The translations under genes and the position numbers were made by a program. A model generated the notes under the pieces. It was not told where the DNA came from, ran no database searches, and worked only from the letters and a program-made list of their open reading frames with translations. A stretch of DNA of 64,000 nucleotides from Anaerococcus murdochii (GTDB lineage Bacteria > Bacillota > Clostridia > Tissierellales > Peptoniphilaceae). Positions 19,970-29,183 of this stretch are shown one piece after another (the stretch's first letter is position 1; each line of letters starts with the position of its first letter). The stretch lies in the NCBI RefSeq assembly GCF_019957155.1, contig NZ_JAIPME010000002.1:806001-870000 (forward strand), in the 5' to 3' direction.

Positions 19970-21100
19970 ATGAAAGTAAAACATAAAGTAAGCTTAGCTC
20001 TAGCCTTATTATTGGCGATTAATATAGTGCCTGGAAGAGTAGATGCCAGCCAGGTAATGGAAGAGATGCCTAAGCAAGAAACTATGAGTGAAGAGAAGGA
20101 TGTTGAAAATCCTATATCACTTAGTGACGAAGCCACACAGGATGATGAAACAAAGGCTTTTGAGGAAAAAGTTGCTAAGGCTAAGGAAGAACTTAAAAAA
20201 TATTTAGACTCAATGGATGAAGAATCTGTTGATAATCCAGCTATAGCCTACGAAGGACAAACCAAGGAAGATATCAAAAAGGCCATAGCAAGGGCAAAAG
20301 AGCTTTTAGCTGATGAATCTATAGACCAAGCTAAGCTTGAAGAAATGGAAAAGATTCCTTTTAAGAAAGTAGATGGCAAGAAACAAGGTTTATTTAGAGA
20401 CTACACCCATAAGGCCTTGGTAAATTTTGAAGTAGTGGGTGAGAGGACAAATAAGAATCCTCACAACAATAAAGCCTATGTAGGACTTAGGGATAATAAA
20501 ATCAAGATCAAATCAAGCTTTAAGGGCCTAAAAAAATCTGGAGAAAGCAAAAATAAATTTATAAAATTAAACTATGTTACAGAAGCTGATTATCAGGCAA
20601 TGAAGCTTGATGGAGTATCAGCTGCAACACCAAAATACAAAAAACAAGAACTCCCTCAAGATGATTACATAATAAGGGAAGTAGAAGATGGCTATGAAAT
20701 AGAAATCACCAAACTACCTGCAGATGCGAAATTCATCAAACCTGTAGCTCTAGTTAAATTTGCTGATGGAACATATTTTGAAAATGGTGATATAGTCTAT
20801 GTCAAAAACGAAAAATCATCAGCTAAGCCAGCAAAGGCTGAAAAAGTAGATCAAAAGAGCGGAGCTACAGAAAAGGCAAGCGAGAAAAAAGAAGAAAAAC
20901 TTTCAAGCAAAAAAGCTAAGGAAGTTAAGAAGGCAGACTCAACAAGCGAAGCTACAAAGAAAGATAAAAAAGAAGAAGCTAAAGTAGGAGCTAAAGCTGC
21001 AGCCAAAAACGCAAAAACAGGCGTGGCATCTTCAATAGCAGCTATCCTAACTCTAGGAGCAAGTTCAACAGCTCTCTTTGCAAGTAAAAAAAGAAAATAA
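19970..21100 (+). CDS. Candidate iron-regulated, sortase-anchored surface protein
   Basis: A 376-residue secreted protein I do not recognise. There is a signal peptide (about 1-27, basic start, hydrophobic core, cleavage near VDA-SQ). An acidic helical region follows (about 30-125, heptad-like EEKVAKAKEELKKYL), then a beta-rich domain (about 140-275), then a Lys/Ala-rich spacer. The last 30 residues form a cell-wall sorting signal: NAKTG (347-351), a hydrophobic stretch and KKRK. NAKTG departs from LPXTG and is closer to NPXTG-like sortase B signals, which in known systems anchor haem or iron proteins. The beta domain has the size of a NEAT domain but lacks clear haem-binding motifs. The Fur box upstream supports an iron role. 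Confidence 0.65.
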   Translation: MKVKHKVSLALALLLAINIVPGRVDASQVMEEMPKQETMSEEKDVENPISLSDEATQDDETKAFEEKVAKAKEELKKYLDSMDEESVDNPAIAYEGQTKEDIKKAIARAKELLADESIDQAKLEEMEKIPFKKVDGKKQGLFRDYTHKALVNFEVVGERTNKNPHNNKAYVGLRDNKIKIKSSFKGLKKSGESKNKFIKLNYVTEADYQAMKLDGVSAATPKYKKQELPQDDYIIREVEDGYEIEITKLPADAKFIKPVALVKFADGTYFENGDIVYVKNEKSSAKPAKAEKVDQKSGATEKASEKKEEKLSSKKAKEVKKADSTSEATKKDKKEEAKVGAKAAAKNAKTGVASSIAAILTLGASSTALFASKKRK

Positions 21101-21106
21101 TATTCT

Positions 21107-21131
21107 AAAGAGTCCTTGGGACTCTTTTTTT
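21107..21131 (+). terminator. Terminator after surface-protein gene
   Basis: Arms AAAGAGTCC / GGACTCTTT, 3-base loop, then a long T-run. Confidence 0.88.
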
Positions 21132-21164
21132 TTAAAAAATCATTTATAGGTCCTGTATATTTAT

Positions 21165-21193
21165 TTGGAAAAACCGTTTGCTTGGTTTATAAT
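21165..21193 (+). promoter_or_regulatory. Promoter of aspartase/fumarase operon
   Basis: TTGGAA (21165-21170), 17-base spacer, TATAAT (21188-21193). A cre-like AAAAACCGTTTGCT lies in the spacer (two mismatches to the CcpA consensus), a possible carbon catabolite site. Confidence 0.55.
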
Positions 21194-21240
21194 AAGCTTA
21201 TAAAGCATTTTAAATTTAAGTAAAGCAAAAGGAGATAGAG

Positions 21241-22659
21241 ATGACAGATTATAGGATTGAAAGAGATTCTTTAGGAGACCTTAGGATTCCAAAAGACGCT
21301 TATTATGGAGCAAATGCCTATAGGGCCTACGAAAATTTCAAAATTACGGGCAAGGCCATGGACCCATATTTTATAAGGGCAATCGTTGAAATCAAGAAGG
21401 CTTGTGCCATTCAAAACAACAAGGTTGGCATACTTTCAGATAAGAAAAGCAAGGCTATTGTTGCAGCTTGTGATGAGGTTTTAGCAGGTTCATACATAGA
21501 AGATTTCATCGTTGACCCTATCCAAGGTGGGGCTGGTACTTCTTTTAATATGAATGCCAACGAAGTTATTGCAAATATTGCAAATGTGGCCCTTGGAGGC
21601 ACCCTTGGTCACTACGAACACATCCACCCAAATGACCACGTAAACCTCGGCCAATCTACCAACGACGTTATACCAACAGCTGGCAAAATCGCTATAATCC
21701 GCTATATAGAAGACCTTGCGGAAGATACAGAAAAATTAATCGCTGCCCTTGATAAAAAGGCAGAAGACTTTGACGACTATGTAAAAATGGGTCGTACTCA
21801 GCTCCAAGATGCTGTTCCAATCACCCTTGGCCAAGAATTTAAGGCCTATTCTAGGGTTGTGGAAAGGGGACTTTTGAGGTTTAAAGAAGCCATCAAAGAG
21901 CTTTCTTCAATCAACCTAGGCGGCACAGCTGTAGGCACCGGCCTTAATGCTGACGATGAATTTGTAGAAAATATTGACAAAGTCCTAAAGGAAATCACAG
22001 GCCTTGATTTAAGACAAGCAGAAGATTTGATTGACTCCACCCAAAACCTAGATGGATTTTTATTCACATCTTCTGTACTTAAAACATTTGCTGCCAGCCT
22101 TTCAAAGGTAGCAAACGACCTAAGGCTCTTATCTTCAGGCCCAACCACAGGTATTTCAGACTTTAAACTCCCAGCCAAACAGGCAGGATCTTCAATCATG
22201 CCAGGCAAGGTAAACCCAGTTATACCAGAGGTTGTAAATCAGGTTGCCTTTTTGGTTGTAGGTAATGACCTAACAGTAACCATGGCAGTTGAGGCTGGTC
22301 AATTAGAGCTAAATGCCTTTGAACCAATTATTTTCTACGCCCTAATCCAGTCAATAACAAGCCTTAGGGGAGCTATTCAAACCCTAACAGTAAATTGTAT
22401 AGAAGGCATTACAGCCAACAAGGAAAAACTAAGGGCCAAGGTAGAAAATTCTGTAGGAATAATTACCGCCTTTGCCCCACACATAGGCTATGATATGGCT
22501 TCAACAATTGCCAAAGAGTCTATGAGAGAAGGTAGGCCAATCAGAGACCTAATTCTTGAAAAAGGCCTCATGACAAGTGCTGAGGTTGATAAGATTTTAG
22601 ATTACAGAAAGATGACCAAACCTGGCATCCTAGACGAAGAACACATGGAGACACATTAA
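21241..22659 (+). CDS. aspA: Aspartate ammonia-lyase
   Basis: Deaminates aspartate to fumarate and ammonia. The 472-residue fumarase/aspartase-superfamily protein has GQSTNDVIPTA, GRTQLQDAVPITLGQEF and the signature loop GSSIMPGKVNPVIPEVVNQV. The VIPEVVNQ ending is aspartase-like, whereas the neighbouring fumarase has TQVEM. AAGGAGA lies before the ATG. Its stop overlaps the fumarase start (TAATG), making a coupled aspartate-to-fumarate-to-malate route. Confidence 0.92.
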   Translation: MTDYRIERDSLGDLRIPKDAYYGANAYRAYENFKITGKAMDPYFIRAIVEIKKACAIQNNKVGILSDKKSKAIVAACDEVLAGSYIEDFIVDPIQGGAGTSFNMNANEVIANIANVALGGTLGHYEHIHPNDHVNLGQSTNDVIPTAGKIAIIRYIEDLAEDTEKLIAALDKKAEDFDDYVKMGRTQLQDAVPITLGQEFKAYSRVVERGLLRFKEAIKELSSINLGGTAVGTGLNADDEFVENIDKVLKEITGLDLRQAEDLIDSTQNLDGFLFTSSVLKTFAASLSKVANDLRLLSSGPTTGISDFKLPAKQAGSSIMPGKVNPVIPEVVNQVAFLVVGNDLTVTMAVEAGQLELNAFEPIIFYALIQSITSLRGAIQTLTVNCIEGITANKEKLRAKVENSVGIITAFAPHIGYDMASTIAKESMREGRPIRDLILEKGLMTSAEVDKILDYRKMTKPGILDEEHMETH

Positions 22660-24023
22660 TGGATTTTAGGATAGAAAAAGATTCTATGGGGGAAATCAAG
22701 GTCGCAAATGACAAGCTTTGGGGAGCTCAAACCCAAAGGTCTTATGAAAATTTTCCCCAAGGTGTGGCAAGAATGCCCCTTGAACAAATCAAATCCATGG
22801 TTATTGTTAAAAAGGCAGCGGCCATAGTAAATAATACCCAAGGCAAACTTGATGATGCCTATAAAGAAGCCATTGTGGCAGCTTGCGACAAGGTATTGGC
22901 GGGTGACTTTGAGGACCAATTTCCACTTACAGTCTATCAAACAGGGTCAGGTACCCAGACAAATATGAATGTAAATGAGGTTATAGCTCATTTGGCAAAC
23001 CAAATTTTGGGTCAAGACCTAATCCACCCAAACGATCACGTCAATATGAGTCAGTCAACAAATGACTCATTTCCAACAGCTATCCACCTTACAAGCCTAA
23101 AGATGATAAATGAAAACTTACTTCCAGAAGTTGATGCTCTAGCTGATGAATTTTATAAAAGGGCAGAGGACTTTGAGGGGATAATCAAAACCGGCAGGAC
23201 CCACCTCCAGGACGCAACTCCTCTTAGGCTCTCAGATGAAATAAAAACTTACGGAGACCTTATAAAAAGGGACGGGGATTATATAAGAGAATCCGCCAAG
23301 GCCTTGGAATTTCTAGCAATCGGCGGCACAGCTGTGGGCACAGGTCTAAATACCAAGGAAGGCTACGATACAAAAATGGCTGAAGTCTTATCAGAACTTA
23401 CAGGCCTAGATTTGAGGGCTGATTCAAACAAGTTCCTCCAATTATCAAGCAAGCATGGCATGGCTAAGGCCCACGTGGCAATCAAAATCCTTGCCTCAGA
23501 CCTATTAAAAATCGCTGAAGACATAAGATTTTTATCATCAGGTCCAAGAACAGGGATTGGCGAATTAATTATTCCGTCAAATGAGCCAGGATCATCAATC
23601 ATGCCTGGCAAGGTAAACCCAACCCAGGTTGAGATGCTCGCTATGATTTGCCTTGAAGTAATGGCAAATGACCAGGCAATAACCATGGCAAATGGTCTTG
23701 GCCAACTCGAGCTAAATGCCTATATGCCGCTAATAATTTACAAGATGGTGGATTCTGTAAAAATCTTATACAAAGGACTTCATTCCTTTAATATCCACCT
23801 AGTAAAGGGCCTTGCCCCTAATGAGGAAAAAATTGCGGAAAATCTTGAAAAATCCCTCATGCTTGTGACAGCCCTTTCCCCACATATAGGCTATGATAAG
23901 GCAAGCCAGATGGCAAAATTTGCCCATAAAGAAGGGATAAGCCTCAGAGAAGCCAACCAAAGGATTGGCTTTGTGACAGATGAAGAATTTATAAAAATAG
24001 TAGATCCAAAAAAGATGGTGTAA
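22659..24023 (+). CDS. fumC: Fumarate hydratase, class II
   Basis: Hydrates fumarate to malate without an iron-sulfur cluster. The 454-residue protein has GSGTQTNMNVNEVIA, SQSTNDSFPTA, GRTHLQDATPLRLSDE and GSSIMPGKVNPTQVEML, the class II fumarase set. It overlaps aspA by one base; the HAD gene follows with no gap. Confidence 0.93.
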   Translation: MDFRIEKDSMGEIKVANDKLWGAQTQRSYENFPQGVARMPLEQIKSMVIVKKAAAIVNNTQGKLDDAYKEAIVAACDKVLAGDFEDQFPLTVYQTGSGTQTNMNVNEVIAHLANQILGQDLIHPNDHVNMSQSTNDSFPTAIHLTSLKMINENLLPEVDALADEFYKRAEDFEGIIKTGRTHLQDATPLRLSDEIKTYGDLIKRDGDYIRESAKALEFLAIGGTAVGTGLNTKEGYDTKMAEVLSELTGLDLRADSNKFLQLSSKHGMAKAHVAIKILASDLLKIAEDIRFLSSGPRTGIGELIIPSNEPGSSIMPGKVNPTQVEMLAMICLEVMANDQAITMANGLGQLELNAYMPLIIYKMVDSVKILYKGLHSFNIHLVKGLAPNEEKIAENLEKSLMLVTALSPHIGYDKASQMAKFAHKEGISLREANQRIGFVTDEEFIKIVDPKKMV

Positions 24024-25154
24024 ATGAAAGAATATATCAAAAAAGGCTCTTGGAATGACAGAGCCTTTCAATTTTTAAACAAGTTAATTGCTGACCACGG
24101 CAGGGATAATCCGGCCTATAATCTACAAAAAAAGCCCTTTGCAGTCTTTGATTGGGACAATACTTCCATAATCGGAGATGTGGAAGAGGCGGCCTTTTAT
24201 TATTTGGTGACACAACTCGCTTTCAAAATAAATCCTGAAGAACTTTACCATATAATTAGGAAAAATGTTGATAAGGGAGATTTTAAAGATCCTTATAAAA
24301 ACCTTGACGGAAATCCTATGAATATAGACCAGATTTCAGCTGATATTTACGATGTCTATAAGAGACTTTATGGAACTTCCGACAGGCTAGGTGGCGACGT
24401 TCCTTTTAATCTTATCAAAGAAACCAATGCCTATAAAGAATTTGTGGCTAAGATGTTTTTCCGATACAAGGCAGCCCAATACGACAAAAAGGCTAGAGAT
24501 CCTTATTGCTGGATGACCTTTCTTTTTACAAACTATAAGCAAAATGAAATTGAAGAATTTTGTGATAAGGCTTTCAAATTTGTAAAAAAAGAGGAGGCGA
24601 GAAGGGAGATTTTCACATCTCCAGAAATAGAATCACAAGCCGGTAGGATTTCTGTTTCTTATTTTGTAGGCATGGGCGATATTCCAGAAATGGCTGATCT
24701 TTTCCACACTCTAGAGCGAGAGGGTATTGATGTGTACGTCGTTTCTGCATCCTTCATTGACATAGTAAGGGCTTTTGCTACTAAAAATTCCTATAAATTT
24801 GATGGGGAAAAAGTCCTTGGTCTAAGACTAGCCAAGGATGAGGAAGGCAAAGTCCTCCCAGAACTCGACCACTCTTATCCCCTTACCCAAAAATCAGGCA
24901 AGTCAGAAACCATTAAAAAATTAATTCAAAATGAAACTAACTATGGGCCAATCCTAGTTGGCGGCGACAGTGACGGCGACTACGCCATGCTCACTGATTT
25001 TAAGGAAACTGATTTGGGTATAATTATTGATAGACAGAGGCATGGAGAGATTAATAAGCTAAAGGACGAGGCCCTAGCAGGGTCTAGGACCTATATCCTC
25101 CAGGCCAGAGACCAATATGGGAAGAAATTTATCAGAGAAGAAAGGTCAATTTAA
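24024..25154 (+). CDS. HAD-superfamily phosphatase, phosphoserine-phosphatase-like
   Basis: A 376-residue HAD hydrolase. Motif I is VFDWDNTSIIGDVEEAA (first Asp nucleophile), motif II is VYVVSASFIDIV, the Lys is near QKSGKSETIKK, and motif III/IV is LVGGDSDGDYAMLTDF. The large inserted cap (about residues 65-200) places it with PSPase-like or phosphorylcholine-phosphatase-like members, but the substrate is not readable. Directly abuts fumC, so it is translationally linked to the aspartate/fumarate pathway. Confidence 0.78.
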   Translation: MKEYIKKGSWNDRAFQFLNKLIADHGRDNPAYNLQKKPFAVFDWDNTSIIGDVEEAAFYYLVTQLAFKINPEELYHIIRKNVDKGDFKDPYKNLDGNPMNIDQISADIYDVYKRLYGTSDRLGGDVPFNLIKETNAYKEFVAKMFFRYKAAQYDKKARDPYCWMTFLFTNYKQNEIEEFCDKAFKFVKKEEARREIFTSPEIESQAGRISVSYFVGMGDIPEMADLFHTLEREGIDVYVVSASFIDIVRAFATKNSYKFDGEKVLGLRLAKDEEGKVLPELDHSYPLTQKSGKSETIKKLIQNETNYGPILVGGDSDGDYAMLTDFKETDLGIIIDRQRHGEINKLKDEALAGSRTYILQARDQYGKKFIREERSI

Positions 25155-25594
25155 TGTATTTTGAAGACTATGAAATAGGGACGATCTATAAAGATATAGA
25201 GCCTATCAGTTTTACAGAAGAAGAGTTAATTTACTACGGAGAAAAATACGACCCAAGACCAATTCATACCGATAAAAAAGCTGCCGAAAAATCTCCCTTT
25301 GGCCAAATTATAGCTCCAGGATCTTTTTCCAATATGGCTTTTTGGGGCCAGTGGGTAAAGACAAAAAATGACAAGGAAGGGATGATAGCAGGGATTGGAA
25401 TCTCATATGCCAGGTGGCACAAGCCGGTATTTGCCAATGTAAAATACACTATAGAAGTAGAAATTATTGACAAAAAGATTTGGAAAGAAGGTAAAAATGG
25501 CCAGGTCACTTTTATGATGAGGGCCTTTGATCCCCAAGGCGACCTTGTAAGTGAATACAGTCCCTATGGATTGGTCCGCTGTAGGCAAAATTAA
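25154..25594 (+). CDS. MaoC-like (hot-dog fold) dehydratase-domain protein
   Basis: A 146-residue single hot-dog domain. FTEEELIYYGEKYDPRPIHTD carries the Asp-His pair of MaoC-type hydratases, followed by FGQIIAPGSFSNMAF. It may hydrate an enoyl-CoA or act as a thioesterase-like protein. One-base overlap with the HAD gene. Last gene of the operon. Confidence 0.78.
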   Translation: MYFEDYEIGTIYKDIEPISFTEEELIYYGEKYDPRPIHTDKKAAEKSPFGQIIAPGSFSNMAFWGQWVKTKNDKEGMIAGIGISYARWHKPVFANVKYTIEVEIIDKKIWKEGKNGQVTFMMRAFDPQGDLVSEYSPYGLVRCRQN

Positions 25595-25643
25595 ATAGGA
25601 ATTATTTAAGAAATTTTTTAATTTTTGAAAAAACAAAACTCAA

Positions 25644-25667
25644 CCTAGGTTTTATAAAAAACCTAGG
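25644..25667. repeat. Inverted repeat CCTAGG-type, possible terminator
   Basis: 10-base arms with a 4-base loop. No T-run follows on the plus strand, so it is an atypical terminator for the preceding operon or a protein site. Confidence 0.5.
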
Positions 25668-25836
25668 AAAAGGTGTGTAAATGATTGTTAATAATTTAAT
25701 TAGCTAAAATTTTTAATAAAATATTTTTCTAAAATTATATAAAATGTAAGGGCATACAAAGTGAAAAATAAGGCGTTTTAGATATATTGGGAAAATTCGG
25801 TTTTCAAAAATTATTACAAAAACCCTCTTAAAGGTG

Positions 25837-25865
25837 TTGACATAAAGGTTTTTATCATATATAAT
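25837..25865 (+). promoter_or_regulatory. Consensus promoter of serine operon
   Basis: TTGACA (25837-25842), 17 bases, TATAAT (25860-25865): both hexamers perfect. Confidence 0.85.
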
Positions 25866-26027
25866 TTTAACTGGTAGGAAGAATGGTTTTCTTAGAGATG
25901 ACCAAATTTATAAAATTTTTTTATTTTAGGGTCTGGGGCTAAGATTCTAAAATATTTTCATTTCTATTAATTTTTTCTACCAAATTGCAAAGGTTTACAT
26001 ATTAAATTTAAAAACAAGGAGAGAGAA

Positions 26028-27239
26028 ATGAAAAAAATTGGTTTAATTCCAAGAATGTTACTAGGTATCCTTCTTGGTATCCTAATCGGTAGATATTTAC
26101 CAGAATCAATAGTTAGAATTTTTGTGACATTTTCATCTATCTTTGGTAACTTCCTAGGCTTCATAATCCCACTTATGATCTTAGCATTCGTTACTAAGGG
26201 TATAGCAGACCTTGGAGAAGGTGCTGGTAAATTACTAGGTATTACAGTGGCTATTGCTTATTGTTCAACACTTGTAGCAGGTTCTGCATCATACTTTATG
26301 TCAAGAGCAATCTTCCCAAACTTTATTAGTGATAGCCAAGTAGCAGCTATCCAAGCAGCAGATGAAATCAAACTCGACCCATATTTCACCGTAGACATAG
26401 CACCATTCTTTACAGTAACAAGTGGTATTATCTTCGCCTTTATGCTAGGTATTTGTATTTCATGGTTAAGAAAAAAAGGTTCTGGTCAATACCTCTACGG
26501 TGCAGTTGATGAATTTAACCAAATTATTACTCAAGTATTAGCAGTAGCAATAGTTCCAGTTCTTCCATTCTTTATCATGGGTAACTTCGCAAAGATGGCC
26601 TTCACAGGCTCTGTATTTGCAGTACTTTCAATATTCTGGAAGATTTTTATCTGCATCATAGCCCTACACCTAATCTACATTACAATAATGTTTTTAGTTG
26701 CAGGTTCTTATGCAGGCAAAAACCCATTTGCTATGCTTAAAAACGAGCTAAGAGGTTACTTTACAGCAGTAGGTACCCAATCTTCAGCAGCAACAATTCC
26801 AGTAAACTTACAATGTGCTGAGGCAAACGGCGTATCTAAGCCAATTAGAGATTTCGTAATTCCACTAGGAGCTACAGTTCATATGCCAGGTTCTATGATT
26901 ACAATTACAGGTTGTGTCTTCACAATCCTAACAATGTACAACATGGACCACTCATACGGCCTAATGATCCAACTTATAGGTATCCTAGGCGTAGCAATGG
27001 TAGCAGCACCAGGTGCACCAGGTGGCGCAATCATGTCAGCTCTTCCATTCCTACCAATCGTAGGTATTAGCCCAGAGTCTGCAATGGCATCACTTGCTAT
27101 TTCCCTATACCTAACCCAAGACTCATTTGGTACAGCTGCAAACATCTCAGGTGACACAGCTCTAGCAGTAGCAGTAGATAAATTCTACCACAAAAACATA
27201 TTAGGCGACAAAGACTGGGTAGCAGATCCAGTTAAATAA
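26028..27239 (+). CDS. Dicarboxylate/amino acid:cation symporter, probable serine importer
   Basis: A 403-residue transporter of the DAACS (SstT/GltP-like) family. Multiple membrane helices, the serine-rich hairpin segment GTQSSAATIPVNLQCAE, the PLGATVHMPG helix and AAPGAPGGAIMSALPFLP near the end are family hallmarks. Serine (or serine/threonine) is inferred from the two serine dehydratase genes 95 bases downstream. AAGGAGAG precedes the ATG. Confidence 0.82.
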   Translation: MKKIGLIPRMLLGILLGILIGRYLPESIVRIFVTFSSIFGNFLGFIIPLMILAFVTKGIADLGEGAGKLLGITVAIAYCSTLVAGSASYFMSRAIFPNFISDSQVAAIQAADEIKLDPYFTVDIAPFFTVTSGIIFAFMLGICISWLRKKGSGQYLYGAVDEFNQIITQVLAVAIVPVLPFFIMGNFAKMAFTGSVFAVLSIFWKIFICIIALHLIYITIMFLVAGSYAGKNPFAMLKNELRGYFTAVGTQSSAATIPVNLQCAEANGVSKPIRDFVIPLGATVHMPGSMITITGCVFTILTMYNMDHSYGLMIQLIGILGVAMVAAPGAPGGAIMSALPFLPIVGISPESAMASLAISLYLTQDSFGTAANISGDTALAVAVDKFYHKNILGDKDWVADPVK

Positions 27240-27259
27240 AAGTATAATTTTTGTAAATT

Positions 27260-27310
27260 AGGGGATGTTAAAGCAATATTAATGATAAATTAATAGGCTT
27301 AACAGCCCCT
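27260..27310 (+). promoter_or_regulatory. Large imperfect hairpin between transporter and serine dehydratase
   Basis: Outer arms AGGGGATGTTAA / TTAACAGCCCCT (one mismatch), with inner arms TATTAAT / ATTAATA. It ends 24 bases before the sdaAB start. There is no strong T-run, so it looks like an RNA-stability or attenuation element and not a plain terminator. Confidence 0.4.
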
Positions 27311-27333
27311 TTATAATTTAAAAAGGAGATATT

Positions 27334-27993
27334 ATGGCAGTAAATTCTTCAGTATTTGACATAATGGGACCAATAATGGTCGGCCCATCAAGTTCACATA
27401 CAGCTGGAGCTTGTAAAATAGGTAATATTGCAAGAAGAATGGTGGATAGGAATTTCAACGAAGTTGATTTTTACCTCCACGGTTCCTTCGCCAAAACCTA
27501 CAAAGGCCACGGCACAAACAGGGCCCTAGTAGGAGGGGTATTGGGTTTTGAACCAGACGACGACAGGATAATAAATTCCTTCGACTATGCAGATGAACAA
27601 GGAATCAAATACGAGTTTTTTGAAACAGACCTCGGAGATGTTCACCCAAACACAGTTAGGATCGTCTTTAAATATCCAGATAGGACACCACTTGAAGTCC
27701 AAGGCTCATCCATAGGTGGGGGAGCGATTGTAATCACAAAGATAAACGGCAACGCCATCGAATACAAGGCAACCAAACCAACCCTCTTTATGTCTTATGG
27801 CGAACAAAAGGGAGTAATAGCCCATGTATCAGGTATCCTCTTTGAATATGGCTACAACATTCACATGATGAAAACCATTAAAGACGGTAATAATGTAATG
27901 CTAGTTTGTGAATTGGACGAACCACTAAAAGAAGGCATCCTTGAAAAAATCAGGGAAGGCAAAGACTTCACCTTCTTGAAATATATAGGATAG
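27334..27993 (+). CDS. sdaAB: L-serine dehydratase, beta subunit
   Basis: Regulatory/structural partner of the iron-sulfur serine dehydratase. The 219-residue protein has the family start FDIMGPIMVGPSSSHTAGA and GHGTNRALVGGVLG. The C-terminal ACT-like region (about 145-219) begins GVIAHVSGILFEYGYNIHMM. AAAGGAG lies before the ATG; 8 bases to the alpha-subunit gene. Confidence 0.94.
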   Translation: MAVNSSVFDIMGPIMVGPSSSHTAGACKIGNIARRMVDRNFNEVDFYLHGSFAKTYKGHGTNRALVGGVLGFEPDDDRIINSFDYADEQGIKYEFFETDLGDVHPNTVRIVFKYPDRTPLEVQGSSIGGGAIVITKINGNAIEYKATKPTLFMSYGEQKGVIAHVSGILFEYGYNIHMMKTIKDGNNVMLVCELDEPLKEGILEKIREGKDFTFLKYIG

Positions 27994-28001
27994 GATTAAA
28001 T

Positions 28002-28892
28002 ATGCTTACTACAATGAAATTATTAAAGGAAAGATGCAAAGAAGAAAATCTTAACCTTTGGCAATTAGCCATAAAAGACGAAATAGAAAATACAGGCAAA
28101 ACCGAAGATCAAATCTTCGCAAGGCTTCAAAAAACTCTAGACGTAATGAAAGCCTCAGCAAAAAGAGCCCTAGAAGAAGACGTCAGAAGCGTGACAGGCA
28201 TGACAGGCGGCAACGCAAAGAAGATGCACGAATACTTCCTAGGTGGCAAATCAGTCCTAGGCGACACACCAGCCATGGCTATGGCCTTTGCCCTATCAAC
28301 ATCAGAAGTAAACGCAGCCATGGGCAGGATTGTAGCGGCTCCAACAGCAGGATCAGCAGGTATCATCCCTGCAACAATGATGACCATGCTAAATAAATAC
28401 GACTACGATGACAGAAAACTTTGCGAAGCCCTACTTGTAGCTACACAAATTGGCCAGGTAATCTTTGATAACGCAACATTTGCAGGTGCAGAAGGCGGAT
28501 GCCAAGCAGAAACAGGATCAGCATCAGCCATGGCAGCCGCAGCAGTATGCTATCTAAGAGGCTACGATGTAGAAATCCAAGAAAATGCAGCAACAGCAGC
28601 ACTTTTAAACATCATGGGCCTAATCTGTGACCCAATCGGAGGCATGGTAGAATTTCCATGCAACTTAAGAAATGCCAACGGCATCATGAACGCCTTAGCA
28701 AGTGCAGATATGGCCATGGCAGGGGTAGAAATGTTTGTAACATTCGACGAAGCAGTAGAAGCTATGAAAAGAGTAGGAGATAGCCTACCAGAAAGACTCC
28801 GTGAAACAGGAGAAGGCGGCATAGCAGTCTGCCCATCATCAATCAAACTAAAAAGAAAATATATAGACAAACTTCCAGAAGAGGAAGAATAA
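28002..28892 (+). CDS. sdaAA: L-serine dehydratase, alpha subunit
   Basis: Catalytic subunit converting serine to pyruvate and ammonia. The 296-residue protein has TGGNAKKMHEY, APTAGSAGIIPATMM, and cluster-cysteine regions AGAEGGCQAETGSAS and CDPIGGMVEFPC. With its neighbours it forms a serine-to-pyruvate fermentation operon. A long terminator follows. Confidence 0.94.
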   Translation: MLTTMKLLKERCKEENLNLWQLAIKDEIENTGKTEDQIFARLQKTLDVMKASAKRALEEDVRSVTGMTGGNAKKMHEYFLGGKSVLGDTPAMAMAFALSTSEVNAAMGRIVAAPTAGSAGIIPATMMTMLNKYDYDDRKLCEALLVATQIGQVIFDNATFAGAEGGCQAETGSASAMAAAAVCYLRGYDVEIQENAATAALLNIMGLICDPIGGMVEFPCNLRNANGIMNALASADMAMAGVEMFVTFDEAVEAMKRVGDSLPERLRETGEGGIAVCPSSIKLKRKYIDKLPEEEE

Positions 28893-28905
28893 AATAGCTT
28901 ATAAC

Positions 28906-28953
28906 AAATCGTGCTTGTAGAAGTTGGTAAAACTTCTTCAAGCACGATTTTTT
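28906..28953 (+). terminator. Terminator of serine operon
   Basis: A long hairpin AAATCGTGCTTG...CAAGCACGATTT with inner AGAAGTT/AACTTCT pairing and a six-T tail. Confidence 0.9.
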
Positions 28954-29183
28954 AGTAAAATAAGAGATATTATCAGCAAATATCCTATAATTATAAGAAT
29001 TTATAAATGATTGAATATAGGTGTAGATAATTACACTTATATACATTAGGCCTAAAAGATTTTTTTCTATTAGTATAGGAAGATAAGGGCTTAGGCAAAT
29101 AAATCTTGTGGTTTTATACGGCTTTTCAAAAATTCTATATTTATGGACAGATAAGGGAATAAATATAATAACAAGGAGGTCCT

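Larger units (their letters stand above)
25595..26027. other. Intergenic region with palindrome, promoter and long leader
   Basis: 433 bases without a gene. It contains a perfect inverted repeat CCTAGGTTTT / AAAACCTAGG (25644-25667), a consensus promoter (25837-25865) and a leader of about 155 bases before the transporter ATG at 26028. I see no riboswitch that I can name. Confidence 0.6.

Noticed and set aside
20820..21020. Lys/Ala-rich repeat-like region in the surface protein as a tandem repeat array
   Set aside because: Compositional bias of a wall-spanning linker without a regular repeat unit.
28058..28396. 112-codon frame overlapping sdaAA on the same strand
   Set aside because: Extremely Arg/Asn-rich low-quality protein, a shadow of the A-rich codon pattern of sdaAA, with no ribosome binding site.
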